Assembly (NCBI GenBank): GCA_003415625.1
Contig: PYIU01000002.1
Coordinates: 4,960,001-5,024,000 of the forward strand
DNA: 64,000 nt
Direction of reading: 5' to 3'
Source of the DNA: Aquanectria penicillioides
Taxonomy: Eukaryota > Ascomycota > Sordariomycetes > Hypocreales > Nectriaceae
Shown: positions 21,986 to 33,313 of the stretch, piece after piece
Position numbering within the stretch: position 1 is the stretch's first letter
Layout of the letters: every line of letters begins with the position of its first letter
Made by a program: the position numbers and the translations under genes
Notes under the pieces: generated by a model
The model's input: the letters and a program-made list of their open reading frames with translations, nothing else
The model's database searches: none
What the model was told of the DNA's origin: nothing

Positions 21986-23179
21986 CTATCGTCTATCAGC
22001 TTGCACAGCTCGGGTTGTCACGTTGGCGCCTCGCCGGCGCGCCTCTAGGGCTGCCAAGGTGGCGCCATAGCTCAGTGAGCGAAGGGAATGCGCAGCCGTC
22101 CTTTCCAGATCCAGGGCCGCGGAGCGGATCGAGTGAATGATGTGATACTCGCCGAGAATCGCATTCCCAGAGCTCAGGACGTCTGACAGATGCGACCTTG
22201 AAGGGTCCTCTACGGATGAGTCTCTGGACACTGATTCCGAATCCCCGTTCTGATCATTTCCTTCCTCCACATCGCTCGCACGACGGAGCGGCTGCAATTC
22301 GATATCATTTGTCTCATTCATCGTCGTTGTTGTCGAGCTGGTCATCTCGCGTGAGATGCCACGTTCCTCCGCATCCAGATCTTCTATGCTGGGCATCGTA
22401 ATCGCTTCCCGGGCCAGATCTGACACCAAAGGACGGAACGTCTTCAACATGACACGGAGCCTCTCTCGTTCGGAGTGGATGGTCAGCATCAGGCTCTGGA
22501 TGGCGAGGATGGCCAGGTCGGCTAGTAGATAATACAATCGAGAGGTCGGGGGCTTCTGGCCCACAAAGTCGATGACCAAGCCGCCGTGCATATATCCTCT
22601 GTGGTATTCTGGTCCTGCTGGAAGAGCGCAGAACAGATGCAGGAGCATGCAGAGCAGGTTGGGAATGACAACCAGCATGACATGCATCCGGCTCGCGGGC
22701 ATGAGGAAGGGGAAGGACTCATCCTTGGGGGTCAAATACATATACTGCCCAACTGCTCGTAGAATGAAACGAAACATGGAACATCTAGAGGCAGGCAAAA
22801 CGGTGAGCGAGTGGGCCGACAGAAGGGGAGCAAGGAAGATGGGAAGTTGGGAAGATGCATACTCCATATAATACAACGCACTTAACTCCGCAAACACCAG
22901 GGTATCAAGACTCTTTAGCAAATGGGTGATGAATTCCAATTTCTTTGACAATCCAGGGTTCCGCTTCTTTCTGTTCTTCTTCTTCTTGCGCCGCTGCGAC
23001 TGCGACTGTGGTTGCGACTGTGACTGCGACCGCGACCGGGTGCGACGGCGGGACGAGGTGGGCGGGACAAGGTCCCTAGCGGCGCTCCATGTGAGGCGAT
23101 TGCCGGAGGGCTCGACAGAGGCATCGACAGATGAGGCATCGATTCGCGCCGCGGAGCTCGGCGAGGCATCATCGTTCAT
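21986..23179 (-). CDS. DUF1746 membrane protein, Dsc E3 ligase subunit 4-like
   Basis: Predicted subunit of the Golgi/endosomal Dsc ubiquitin-ligase complex, which in other fungi activates the sterol/hypoxia factor SREBP. Exons 23179-22863 and 22784-21986 give 371 residues. Order: Ser/Arg-rich cytosolic head with (SQ)n and a Lys/Arg stretch; DUF1746 core (LLKSLDTLVFAELSALYYMEC then SMFRFILRAVGQYMYLTPKD); hydrophobic helices near VMLVVIPNLLCMLLHLFCAL and YYLLADLAILAIQSLML; acidic Ser-rich tail. The intron (22785-22862) is inferred because splicing restores YYMECSMFRF, the conserved join; it is 78 nt and stop-free. Convergent with rcl1, 158 bp between the ends. DUF1746 is clear; the Dsc4 role is by family. 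Confidence 0.8.
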   Translation of the reverse strand: MNDDASPSSAARIDASSVDASVEPSGNRLTWSAARDLVPPTSSRRRTRSRSQSQSQPQSQSQRRKKKKNRKKRNPGLSKKLEFITHLLKSLDTLVFAELSALYYMEYASSQLPIFLAPLLSAHSLTVLPASRCSMFRFILRAVGQYMYLTPKDESFPFLMPASRMHVMLVVIPNLLCMLLHLFCALPAGPEYHRGYMHGGLVIDFVGQKPPTSRLYYLLADLAILAIQSLMLTIHSERERLRVMLKTFRPLVSDLAREAITMPSIEDLDAEERGISREMTSSTTTTMNETNDIELQPLRRASDVEEGNDQNGDSESVSRDSSVEDPSRSHLSDVLSSGNAILGEYHIIHSIRSAALDLERTAAHSLRSLSYGATLAALEARRRGANVTTRAVQADRR

Positions 23180-25690
23180 TCTCGGAGTTCGTCATCGGTG
23201 GACGCGGGCGGGCCGAAACTGCATAAGAGCAGGGCGATGTGCTCAAGACGAGCTGGTGCAGGTCATGGATGGGGTCCCGAAATCCTCAATCTGCAAGGCT
23301 GCCGGGCAAGGGTCGCTGGGAACCGTGGACACGTGCCGAAAGGGACAACCTTGAAAGGGGAGGGGGGTTGGGGGAAAGGGTTTGTTCGGGATATGGATTA
23401 TGTAGCCTGTAGCCTGGATGTGTGTGCGCGCGCGGCAGAAGAAAGATGACGCCACAGGGAGTGGGGAGAGTCGGGGGGGGAGGATTTGCAACGCCTTGGG
23501 TGCCTGGGTGGTGGTGGGTAGTGGTGCCTAGGGGGGGGGCAGTGGATTGGGGACGTTGAAGACGAGGCTGCTGCACAGCACTGCTGCTTGTGTTGCGGCA
23601 CACCGATAAGATAGCTACGGGGGCTGTTTTGGGCGTGCCACAGCCGTGTGGTATGGCCTGTGGCTGGGGAACAACACTAAGTCCGGTAGTTTGAGCTGCC
23701 TGTAACAGGAGGGTAGCACCCGAGTCAACTCCAATGCGATGTTCCACCGTCATTGTTGATCGATTATGGGCCGACATCTGGGTGGTCTGATGGATCTTGT
23801 GTTTTGGCTTTTACCCCTTTGTATTTCAAAATGTCCTTGATGTCTTGGCGACGACCGGCATGTTCCACCGGGACATGACGAGGAAATGATCTCCCGACCC
23901 AATGACGCCGACATGGTTGCGACTCGACACCATATCCACAGAAATGAAGTCGATCAACCGAGAAAGTACAGAATGGAAAGGCGATTAGAATGCGGAAATC
24001 TCCTAAGGAATCATTTGAAGGGCTGAACTGAATCAGAGACATCGTGTGAAAGGATTGGTAATGTACAGATTGGGTATGGATTTACACTGAGAGGCACGAA
24101 TGAGGCGTATGATGTCAGCAACCACAGCTTTATGACCTAATACACTCCGACTACCCACTGTGCTGCTCCATGTCATAACTGAGCAGAGCTAGAAACTCCA
24201 TCAGAAGCTAGAGTGGCATAGGTGGGCAGAGATAAACGATGGATCCATAAAATCACGAATACCTACACATGTCCAATGACCTACATTGTTCGTTATCCAA
24301 ATTTCAATCTGTAGCGCAAAGTGTTGAGCCATCCATCGGTCTTGATATGCTCTGGCCGGGCGGCCCCACACAGCATCTGGAGGCCATCCGCATTCCATGC
24401 ACTCTTTCAGAACCGAGTTAAGGACGCCGCGTGGCCAGATTTTGCAGGTGAATTTCGCCCTGAGAGATAATGCAAGCAGCCACCTCGATTCACATTTCAA
24501 TGGAGCTTCGTTAGTTCCGTTCCACAATCAATCACGTTCTTCAGCCCGTTGGCTCCACGCCGGCTCTCGCAGCTCTAGCTCGACTTTACCCCACAAACCA
24601 CCGCCGAGCCGGCCGGGTTTCTCGACCCCACTCCACAGAGACAGGGCCCCCTCTTCGCCCCCCCCGCCCGCAAGTAGGTACATAGGTAACTACCGGTAGA
24701 AGCAGAAGAAGTACTGTAGAAGACGGGAAGCGAGCGCCGAGCGTTGCTGATGCTGTTGCCACTATCCCCAGGGTGAGACAGGCCATTACAAAGCATCCCT
24801 CCTTCATGCAAGACGGACGGAACCCCGGGTCACATCCCGCGGCAAGCAAGAAGACGGGGACAAACTTGTACTGACCAAGCTTGAAATAAAAATAAATTAA
24901 TAATAATAAAAAAAAGCAGGACTGGAGGGAGGAGCTGGGGAGGTGGCGTGACACCGCTTGCATCTATATCTGTCTTGTGTCTCTGCATCTGTCTCGACTC
25001 GTCCAGGTCGAGGTCTAGGTCCAGTTCCAGATCCAGGCCGCCTAACAGTTCTTGCTTGAAAGCTACATACAATGTGTCGACCTACCTGCTGATGAATACG
25101 CCATGGGCTTCTTACAGTGGGTTAGACACAGTAAGCTAGCCCGCGATCTCCAGGACACAACCTATGATGCTCACACGAGCGCGCGCACATCGCCAACGAC
25201 TAACGATTCCTCCCCGCTTTTTTGCTTCAAACGACGACCCACGCCCCACGCCGCAAGAAGCCCCCCCTAGTCGTCGGCGTTCCCCAATAGACATCCAAAG
25301 TACGGTACTGTATTAGCGGGGAGGGAGGAGGAGATCCCCGCCGCCGCACAAGACGGGCTCTGAGGCCCATTGGATGCCGATCCAAACACGGCGTGGGTTG
25401 GTTGCGTTCGGCGGCGGCCATTGGTGTGCGACGCCACCTTGGTCATGGGCCTCGCTCGCTTTAGGCCAAAGCTTACCCCTTCGCACGGGGATAGGATTGA
25501 CATGGCCGGCTTGTGATTAGCTGGAAGCCAGCTGTAACTTCAGGGCCCGTCTGGAGGAGGCAAGGTAGTTCAAGGTAACCCAAGGGAAGAGGCATGTGCC
25601 GTAGCTGTATGCGAGCTTGGGAAGGGGGGTACTTTGGGCGTGCGTGCTACGTAGCTTGCTTTAGGTACATTGCGTAGGCAAGTATCATAG

Positions 25691-25728
25691 AGAGCGGAGG
25701 TAGAGAACGGAGGTAGAGAACGGAGGTA
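25691..25728. repeat. 13-bp tandem repeat (CGGAGGTAGAGAA)
   Basis: About two and a half to three units, upstream of the small conidiation-type gene. Confidence 0.75.
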
Positions 25729-25827
25729 TGTGAAGCTCGGCTGGCCGAAGCAAGCTGAGGGGGTGCAATGGCAACGAGTGGAGGGGGAAACAAAGGCGAC
25801 GAGACGAGACAAGACAAGTCCGTATCC

Positions 25828-25835
25828 TATATAAG
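25828..25835 (+). promoter_or_regulatory. TATA box of small conidiation-type gene
   Basis: TATATAAG, 160 bp upstream of the ATG at 25996, followed by a C/T- and CAAT-rich leader. A canonical TATA at this spacing suggests strong, regulated transcription. Confidence 0.55.
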
Positions 25836-25995
25836 CCCTGCGACCTTGACGACTTGACATTACCAATTTCTCTCTTCTTCTGGCATCCTGCAACTTCTGA
25901 CTTCTTATCAAGTTGTCATCTGTGCCCTCAGTATATCCATCACTCGAACACATTGAATCGTATACATTGCTTATCCGTCTCTCAATACCACCAAC

Positions 25996-26383
25996 ATGAA
26001 CCCTGAAGCTCCCCCCGCCAACCCGACCACAGGTGCCCGCCGTCGTGTACGCTTCCCCTCCTCGCCTCTTATTGTCCACTGCCGTCCTCCCAAAGCCACA
26101 TCTCTCTCCCTCTTCTTACTGACAAAACTTCCATCACCAGAGCTCCGGCTGGATGCCCGCCTTTGCCAGTCTGCATGAGCAAAAGCGCGGCTCCGCAGAA
26201 AACATCGCCCGCCGAGCCAGCATGTCTGATCAGGAACAGAAGGGTGGCATCTTTAGCCAGTTCTTCCACAAGTAAGTCACCAAAGTCTTGCTGTGTTCCA
26301 TTGCCCCCCTTCGTCGATGATGGATGACGACTAATATCGGGACCTCGTTATCTAGCAACTTTGGAAAGAACGCTGGCAAATAA
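25996..26383 (+). CDS. Small conidiation/stress-type protein (CON-8-like?)
   Basis: Three exons (25996-26046, 26141-26271, 26356-26383) join to 69 residues. It begins MNPEAPPANPTTGARRR. The core is SSGWMPAFASLHEQKRGSAENIARRASMS then DQEQKGGIFSQFFHN, and it ends NFGKNAGK. Donors are GTACGC and GTAAGT, acceptors CAG and TAG; CTGAC precedes the first acceptor. The layout L-x-x-QKR-S...ARR-S...G-x-hydrophobic-G/S-x-aromatic-N-x-F is that of tiny hydrophilic fungal proteins annotated as conidiation-specific CON-8-like. I assign that only by general resemblance. No signal peptide or membrane segment. The gene is too small to be obvious without splicing. Confidence 0.6.
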
Positions 26384-26902
26384 AGCCTTCCCAAGCCCGA
26401 TACAATACTGGCGAGTGCGCAAGAGGTGGTGTATAATATGAGACGGTGGAATCCAGTAAGGTGGCGGGCCATGACGTACGGGCGAAGAAATGAAGTTACG
26501 GAAATGACACGTGTGCACGGCTGAACTGTAGGAATACTAGTGAAATACATCCATTGATCGACAAGATTTGTGCATTGTATCAGTGCTGTCCGGGATGATA
26601 TGTTTAATCACCACTTGGAAACATGATCATCAGGAACCATACGTGCCACCGTCATATCATGGACTCAATCCCACACCGTACTTGGGCGATACAGAAATTT
26701 TCCCGACTCTCCCGATATATGCTTAAAATGAAAAAATCCCCATGTCAAATAACCCCCAGACTCCTTGAAATTTTTGAAACAAGCGTGAAATGTCTAGACT
26801 ATATCGTGCAGGAAAAAGATGCTGCCAAACCTCGTGTGTGTCCGGAGCCGCATCGTCTAATTATATGCCTTGCTCCCTTGCGCCTGTGCGGGAAGATCGC
26901 TT
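26384..26902. other. Convergent 3' region, small gene / pxr1
   Basis: Moderately AT-rich flank between two gene ends. No coding signal. Confidence 0.5.
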
Positions 26903-28138
26903 TTATGCCTTGACCATGAAGATCTACTCTCCCTGTTAGTATCGGAAGCACCGGGATGGGAACTTGTATGGGTACGAACCTGGTTCAGTGCCTTGGTATC
27001 CAACAGTGCCTGCTTCTTCTGCGCAATAAATCGTGACCTGACAAAGTTTCGGCTGCCTCGAGGCGTCGAAGTTCCCGAGGGTGTCGTGGTTCCAGTGCCC
27101 GGCGCGGATCCAGCTGGTGTAGAATCCTTGGTTGTTGCCGAGTCAGACGTCTCGGTCTCCTCCTTTCTGCGCTTCTTCTTGTCCTTCTTCTCTTTCTTTT
27201 CCTTCTTCTCCCTCTTCTCCTTCTTAGATTCCATTACTTCTTCGTCATCTGAGTCTTCGGGAGATCGGCTCTTGGACTTGGACTTTCGCTTCTTGGCCTT
27301 TTTCTCCTCAATGGTGGCATCATCTTCCGAGACCTCGTCGGCATTCTTCTTGGAGCGTGACTTGTCCTTCTTTGATTTCTTCTCCTTCTTCTTGGCCTTG
27401 GCGTCGTCCGAGCTGTCGTCGGCTTCCTTCATCTTTCGCTCTTCCTTGCGCCTCTTCTTGCTCTTCGAGTCGGATTCACGTCCCGAGGTGTCTGCATCGC
27501 CCTCGTCGCTGGCCTTCCGCTTCTTTGACTTCTTCTCTTTCTTGGACTCCTTGGGGGTAGAGTCCACGTCCATTTTCTCGCCATTCTCCTCTTCCTTGGA
27601 CTCGGTCTCATTTGTTGACTGTTCAGAATCGTCCTCCTGGGACTCCTCCTTCATATCATCACCCACCAAGAGACCACCTCGAACAAATCTCATGGGGCCA
27701 TATCGCTTTTCGACGTAGTGATGAGTCTTGATGGCCAGTCGGGCTTGGCGGTCCTCTTGAACTGCAACTTCCGACTTTCCATTTAGTCGGCTGAGCAAAT
27801 CTTGGAAGACATCCAGTCCAGTAACCTCATCCTCCTTCGCCCTTTGGAAGCCCAGACCCTTCATATCATCCTTCAGCACGACCCGGATGTAGGAGGCGTT
27901 CGCGGAGGTGTGTAGCTCGGAGTGCGGCGCATCCTGGGCACCGAGGAACTGGCCCGGCTGCCATCCCTGGGCTCGCAGGATCTTCTGTCCGAAGGTGTTG
28001 GTATCACGAGTCCATTTGGTGTTGTTGGGATCCTTGTTGATCTTCCGCTTGCTGTGAATGAAGGGTGAGCGAATCAGAACATGTAGGTTTATATACGGTT
28101 AGATATGCATACCTGTGACCTTCGTGAAGCAATCCCAT
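26903..28138 (-). CDS. pxr1: Pxr1/PinX1-type G-patch nucleolar protein
   Basis: Activates a Prp43-type helicase in pre-rRNA and snoRNA maturation; PinX1 homologues also inhibit telomerase. Exons 28138-28113, 28051-26980 and 26923-26903 give 372 residues. The eight-codon first exon (MGLLHEGH) joins the G-patch segment (about residues 25-79: TNTFGQKILRAQGWQPGQFLGAQDAP). DDMKGLGF and GLDVFQDLLSRLNGKSE follow, then a YGPMRFVRGGLL motif. A long Lys/Glu-rich nucleolar tail with KKEKKEKKEKKDKKKRRKEE-type runs completes it. The short last exon restores the family end ALNQIFMVKA; its intron has a perfect ACTAAC branch and a GTTCGT donor. Large ORFs on the opposite strand are shadows of the Lys/Glu repeats. 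Confidence 0.92.
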
Positions 28139-28720
28139 CTTTGCGATTGGTGGAGTTGTCGACGCGCTTTGGACGGATTGAACTGCAAGTTGAAAGAATA
28201 CTGCGAGGAAAAAAAAGGTGGGCGGTGGGGGAGATGATCTTGAAAATGTCTTATCGCGACCCGCTATTGGCTGGAACAAATCGACACCCACTCACTCCAG
28301 CCACTGGCGCCCCTCACCGAGGCTCACCGAAGTCCTCACCAAAGTCCTCACCGAAGTCTACGTCCATATTAAACCGAAGTGGAACATTTTTTTTAAATTC
28401 CCGAATATCTCATCACATTGGGATCTCAAGAAGGAAATTTTTGATTGATGATAAAATTTTGCATGTAGGTCATGATTCGCCAAACCTAGTAGTAAAAAAG
28501 CAAAAAAAAAAACCAAAGTGCCAAAAAAATGATCACGAGATAGTCTACACGGGGCTTCTAGGGCGCTTTGTAGCCTTTTTGGGTAACCTCCTTCACCAGC
28601 CCGAATTCCAGGCCGCCCTGGATCAACACCCACTCGCCGTATTGTGAAAAATACAAGTCCAATCCCCTCAGGGGCGCAATCTCTTTGTCGCCTTGCTCAC
28701 CGTGCACGATTGGCTCCAAA
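28139..28720. other. Intergenic region ars2-pxr1
   Basis: 582 bp holding the ars2 3' end and pxr1 promoter (same strand). Contains a 12-bp series CTCACC(G/A)AAGTC, three units at 28323-28358, and A/T runs near 28385-28515. Confidence 0.55.
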
Positions 28721-31518
28721 CTAGTAGTTGAGTTCTCCACCACCGCCACCGGAAACTTGATCGAGATCTTCATAGCTCTTGAGGCTTCGTCCTTGAACTG
28801 CCTCACGTGGTCCACCAGCGGCGCCCCCAGCACCATCTCCCCAGCGGGATCCGCCCATACGGTTTCGGCCGCCACCATCCCATCGGTTGCCTCCACGACG
28901 ATCGTAGGGTCCAGAGCGATACTGGCCACGGCCGCCAGACATGCCTCCTCGACGGATGGGACCGCCAGATCGATCATCACCCATTGGGTTCCAGCCGCCC
29001 GCCTGCATGCCAGCAAACATGGGAGGGAAGGTGCCCGGAGCCATTGGGAATCCTGGCATTCCCATCATACCATTCATGGCAAAGTTCTGGAGGTTGAAGC
29101 CGCGAGGAGTTCCCGTAGTCGCCTGGCCGTTTGCTGGTGGGAAGTGGCCATTGGAGTTGGCGTCGGTCCTGGATGGAGCAATGTGTGCAGGATCCATAAT
29201 ATATGCGTTGATGAGTTCGAACTGTGAGGGGAAAAAAGTAGTCAGTATCACCAGAAAAACAAATCCCAACGACATCAATACGAACCTCCTGCTTCATCCC
29301 ATCAAGCCAGTCTGTATGGCGCTTCTCAACGTGCTTCTTCCAGAAGTGTTCCTCCTTGAAGAGTTTGGTACACTCGGGAGCCTTGCACCTCCACTTGTGT
29401 TCGTCTTCTTGCTTGACGTGTTTGAGGAGCTCCTCCTCAACAGCCTCGTCCACTTGACGACCGCCTAGCTTTCGGATGTCAACCGAGTGGGGATCGAGAA
29501 TTTGTGACAACTTCTCTTCAAATGTCTTGACCCAGTTGTACGCTCGAAGAAGCTGTTGCTCAGTCTTATTGGAGGTGTTGCGGAACTTCTTGTCGCCCTC
29601 AGTCATTTCACTCTCCGCCTCCTCAGCAACCTCGCTGCGCTTCTTGCCAGGAAAGGGGTCTCCATTAGCGCTCGCCATGGCCACTGCTCGGGCTGAGGAA
29701 GAAAGCGTGCTGCGAGGTCGACGAAGGTGACCGCCGGGGCATTTTCGTGTCAACTCATGAATGGAGTCGCTTTCAAAGACACAGAAGAAGCAGAAGTTGA
29801 AGACACGACGCAGGTATTCGATCAGCAGGTCAAGTTGCTTCTTCTTAACAAGAAGCTCCTCATCATCCACTTCTTCATCATCGACAGCACCCTCTTCTTC
29901 CTCGTCCTCGGGGTCAATGGCGCCATCCTCTTCGTCGTCCATGGCTTCATCCATGCCGACCTCCCGAGTCTTCTTCACCTTCTTAACAGGCGTAGGGAGA
30001 ACAGCGGGTTGGAGCTGCCCAGCGTTCTTGAGATCTTCTACCTTCTCCTCCACCTTCAAGATAGCTTGGAAATCGGAACCAAATTCTTCCTCAAACTTGT
30101 TGACGATGCGCTGGACCTGGAGGAGATCCTTGTCAATACGCTCCGGAGCGGAGAAGAGGTCCCAAAGAGCCTTCTTTCGAGGATGGACAGGTGGGTTGTG
30201 AACTCCAACGTGGCATACAAAATCACCTCGAACCTCGTCCTTGACGGTCTTACCGTTGATAGCCTCGAGAGCCTTGTCGGCTGTGGAGACAGGCTGAGGC
30301 GATGCTATCGGCTCATCGCCGTCCTCATCCTTGGGGTCAGCGCGATCCACGGGCATAGCAGTCTCAGAGGAGGGATGCAACATCACCCATCCGATTCGGT
30401 GGTATCGCTTGCTGGGGTTAGGGTCTGACAGAGAGAGCCACTTAAATCCGCCCTCTTCCTCGCCGAGATGCTCCTTGCAAAATGCTTCTAGGTTCTGACG
30501 GCTAACGTGAGGTGCGATCGTCTTAATGAGAAGAGTGGGCTGGAACTGGTTCTCATCTCGGATGTCTGCTCCATTGGCTGGGACCAAATCGCCAACCCCC
30601 AGGATCTCATTTGTTGCAGTTGCCTCGCCCTCCTCCTTCTCGACGACACCACCAGAGCCATTGGTTTCGCTTTTGGGCAATCCTTCCAGTGAGAACTCAT
30701 CAAAGGTCCCAGACTCAAGGTCCTGCTCCCACTGACTGTAGGCGCCGCGTCGATACTCATTGAGCTTTCCCCGGAAGTCATCACGGATCTCTGGCACGTA
30801 TCTCTCCTTGAACCATTGCTCCTTCTTGTGTTCAGAAACGAAGGCACGCGCCATTTTCGCTTGGAGTTCTTCTTTGTAGGAATCGTAGGCGGCCTGGATC
30901 TTGATCTTTTCCTTTTCGCGCTCCTCTTGCGCTTCCCTGGGACCACGGGTTCGTTCAGGCTCACGTCGGCGGCCAGTGCGGGCCCTTTCCTTTTCTTCTT
31001 TGATCTTCTCGTTCATCCTCCACCACTCGCCGAAATACGAGAAGCCAACCTGATACGGAAGCTTGACAGGGTCGGCAAGGGGATTGACAGTGACACCTCC
31101 TCCTGCAGAGGCGGCATTGTCCTGGCCCGGGACATATCGGTCAATGTTGGCAGGAGGGGAGCCGACGCGACGTCGGTCATCTCGGTCGCGCTCCTCTCGA
31201 CGGGATCGGGGTTCATATCGGTCGACTGGGGCAGGGGAGCGAGATCGTCTGCGCTCGCGTCGGTCGTGGCCTGCGAAACTCGTGTTAGGATATCGGTTCA
31301 AGCAATGTCACATCGAGAATATCAAGTAGTGCAACCAGGACTCTTGGGGGACGTGCCGTGAGGCCTCAAAAAAAGAAATTGCGAAGAAACACACCTGGAG
31401 ATCTGCCTCGGTAGAAAGGATCGGAACGGTCCTCTCTGGTGCGCGAGTCATCGCGATTCCAGTTTCTCTCAACTGGAGATCGAGCCGGGGCCTCCCGGAA
31501 AGACGTGTATGAGTCCAT
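28721..31518 (-). CDS. Ars2/SERRATE-family RNA-processing protein
   Basis: Nuclear zinc-finger scaffold that links the cap-binding complex to RNA processing and decay. Exons 31518-31395, 31270-29286 and 29221-28721 give 869 residues. Order: RS/RD-rich N terminus (MDSYTSFREAPARSP, RERRRSRSPAP), SERRATE/ARS2 N-terminal domain (VGFSYFGEWWRMNEKIKEEK), an RRM-like segment, acidic spacer (DDEEDGAIDPEDEEEEGAVDDEE), the conserved block LLIEYLRRVFNFCFFCVFES with HELTRKCPGGHLRRP, and a C2H2 finger C670-x4-C675-x12-H688-x4-H693. After the last intron comes FELINAYIMDPAHIAPSR, then a Gly/Met/Arg-rich tail. Exon 3 is invisible unless spliced. Secure by domain order. Confidence 0.92.
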
Positions 31519-31852
31519 CGTTGGCAAAGTTGGAGGTTATTGAATTCGGCATGCGAAATGCTTTTTAAGGCAAATGCGGTGAGCTTGTGCTTGCTGGGGG
31601 CCAAACGGATGGTTCAGGACTAATTGGAGGCAAAGCCTATTGCTTGGCGACATGATTGCGGTTAGAGAAATCATCCTAAACAAAGTTTGGACACGGGGAG
31701 GCAGGAGAAGCAAGAAAACAAGGAGGGATGCCAAAGAGGCGCCATGGAAAAGAAGGGAAGAGGGCTAAGACCCCAGTTCATAGACAAGGGGAGAGGGAGA
31801 ATTGAGAGAAGAGTAGTAGAGAGAAGGAGTAGAAGAAGTTGACGAAGAAGTA

Positions 31853-31889
31853 GTTCAAGAAGGAGTTCAAGAAGGAGTTCAAGAAGAAG
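31853..31889. repeat. Dodecamer repeat (GTTCAAGAAGGA)3
   Basis: Three near-identical 12-bp units in a purine-rich leader region upstream of ars2. Confidence 0.8.
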
Positions 31890-32786
31890 TGAAAGAAGAA
31901 GAAGAGGCGGCAAAAATGATGATGGCGAGGTTGGGGAGGAGGAGGAGGATGATGATGATGAGGACGATGAGAGATGCCGTGGATGTAGGCTGTGAGGGTA
32001 GAGACGCGAGGCTGCCGATCGGATGCGGTCGACGAGGAAGACAAGGACAAGGGGAGAGAAAGAGAAGATGAAAATCGGGAGAGACACACTAATTGGACGA
32101 GCATGCAAGGCTCTGAAGATGGCGATGGCACTGTGATAGGGAGTTGCGCTCTCCAACAGGCCTCACCTCACAGCGATGCGAAGGCGATGCGATGTTGACG
32201 AGGCGAAGTGAAGCGAAGCGAAGTGGAGGAGGCTGAGTAGAGACGAGTTGCGTTGCGCTGGCCGAGAAGTGGAGCTCGTAGGCCGCGTTTGTGACGGCTG
32301 CGGGTTCGATGCAGCCGTTCTGGGTAAGTTTGGGAGCGGAAGAGCAGTTACCTAGGTACCTAGGTACTCCTCCGTACTGGGTACCTCATCCCTTCCGCCT
32401 TAGTCAGGGCACCGGGTGACACACAGTGCATGCATTGCATACTTTGCACTGCCGATTACAAGGGAGGGGGCCTGGCGAAAGACGAGCAAAGACGAGCAAA
32501 GAGGAGCAAAGAGGAGCACGATGAGCGTGAGACACCATCGCGGACAGTGTGCATTCCCAGCATGCGCATATCTGCGGGCCAATAACAAGCCCCGTCACCT
32601 GGCTTCGTCCGGCTGGAGGGTGGCGATCTCCGACTCGGGGGGAGGAGCCAGACAGCGCCCAGACGGCCACTTGGGGGGCGCTTGTAGGGGAGCTGCGGGC
32701 ACCTGGGGTTCGCCGCCATGCTATCTCTCCGGTCTGGGCACGGTGGGTTAGGTACAGCAAGCACCTGGGGATGTCCGAGAATGGAA

Positions 32787-32813
32787 TAGGTAGGTAGGTA
32801 GGTAGGTAGGTAT
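32787..32813. repeat. (TAGG)n tetranucleotide run
   Basis: Six to seven perfect TAGG units ending in TAT. One of several places where this tetramer or its complement clusters in non-coding DNA of this window. Confidence 0.9.
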
Positions 32814-33313
32814 GTAATTATGTACCTAGGCAGATCGCCCATAATTACATCATGGCCAAGGCCTCTCGCCCGCTTCCTCAATAAATGCCTGCCATCCCGC
32901 CTCAATCGACGGCTTGTTTCTGGGCTCTGGCTGGGCATCATCTCGCCTCATCGCGCCTTCATCATTGGAGCAATTGGGGGTGAGCTGACCACACCGCAAT
33001 CTGACTCTCTCCGCGACTCCATCCCTCACCGTCTCTCCCACAACTTCCTCTTGCAGCAATGTGCCCCACTGGTCCATGATAGCAAGCTGGACGCCAACCC
33101 TACACCCTACCGGCTACATGCCACCTGAGTGTCTCAGCAACCGACATTAGATATCGGGCAAACGCATGCATGTGAAGCATCACCACCAGGTTTGCTTAAA
33201 ACTGTCTGGGTTGTCCTTGGACCGTTTCGCTTCCACATGGACAAGTCTCTCTCAACATCTGTCCCTGCTCTGAGGCCCCTACTTCCACTGCTCCAGGGGT
33301 GGCGCGTGACAAT

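Larger units (their letters stand above)
23180..25995. other. Gene-less 2.8-kb stretch
   Basis: Upstream of the Dsc4-like gene and of the small conidiation-type gene. Holds short repeats (a hexamer series near 25000-25040, a 13-bp series at 25691-25728) and a TAGGTA motif cluster near 24675. Minus-strand ORFs at 24201-24527 and 24586-24963 show no family feature. Confidence 0.5.
31519..33313. other. Divergent gene-less stretch, ars2 / Moco sulfurase
   Basis: 1.8 kb, promoters at both ends. Holds purine-rich tandem repeats next to ars2 (31853-31889), GCGAA-type repeats near 32200, a GC-rich hairpin (32301-32323) and repeated TAGGTA motifs (32346-32372, 32787-32813). No gene recognised. Confidence 0.55.

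Noticed and set aside
24201..24527. 108-codon minus-strand ORF
   Set aside because: Opens at TTG rather than ATG, and shows no similarity or splice continuation.
26870..27718. 282-codon ORF antisense to pxr1
   Set aside because: Ser/Phe/Leu-rich mirror of Lys/Glu codons in pxr1.
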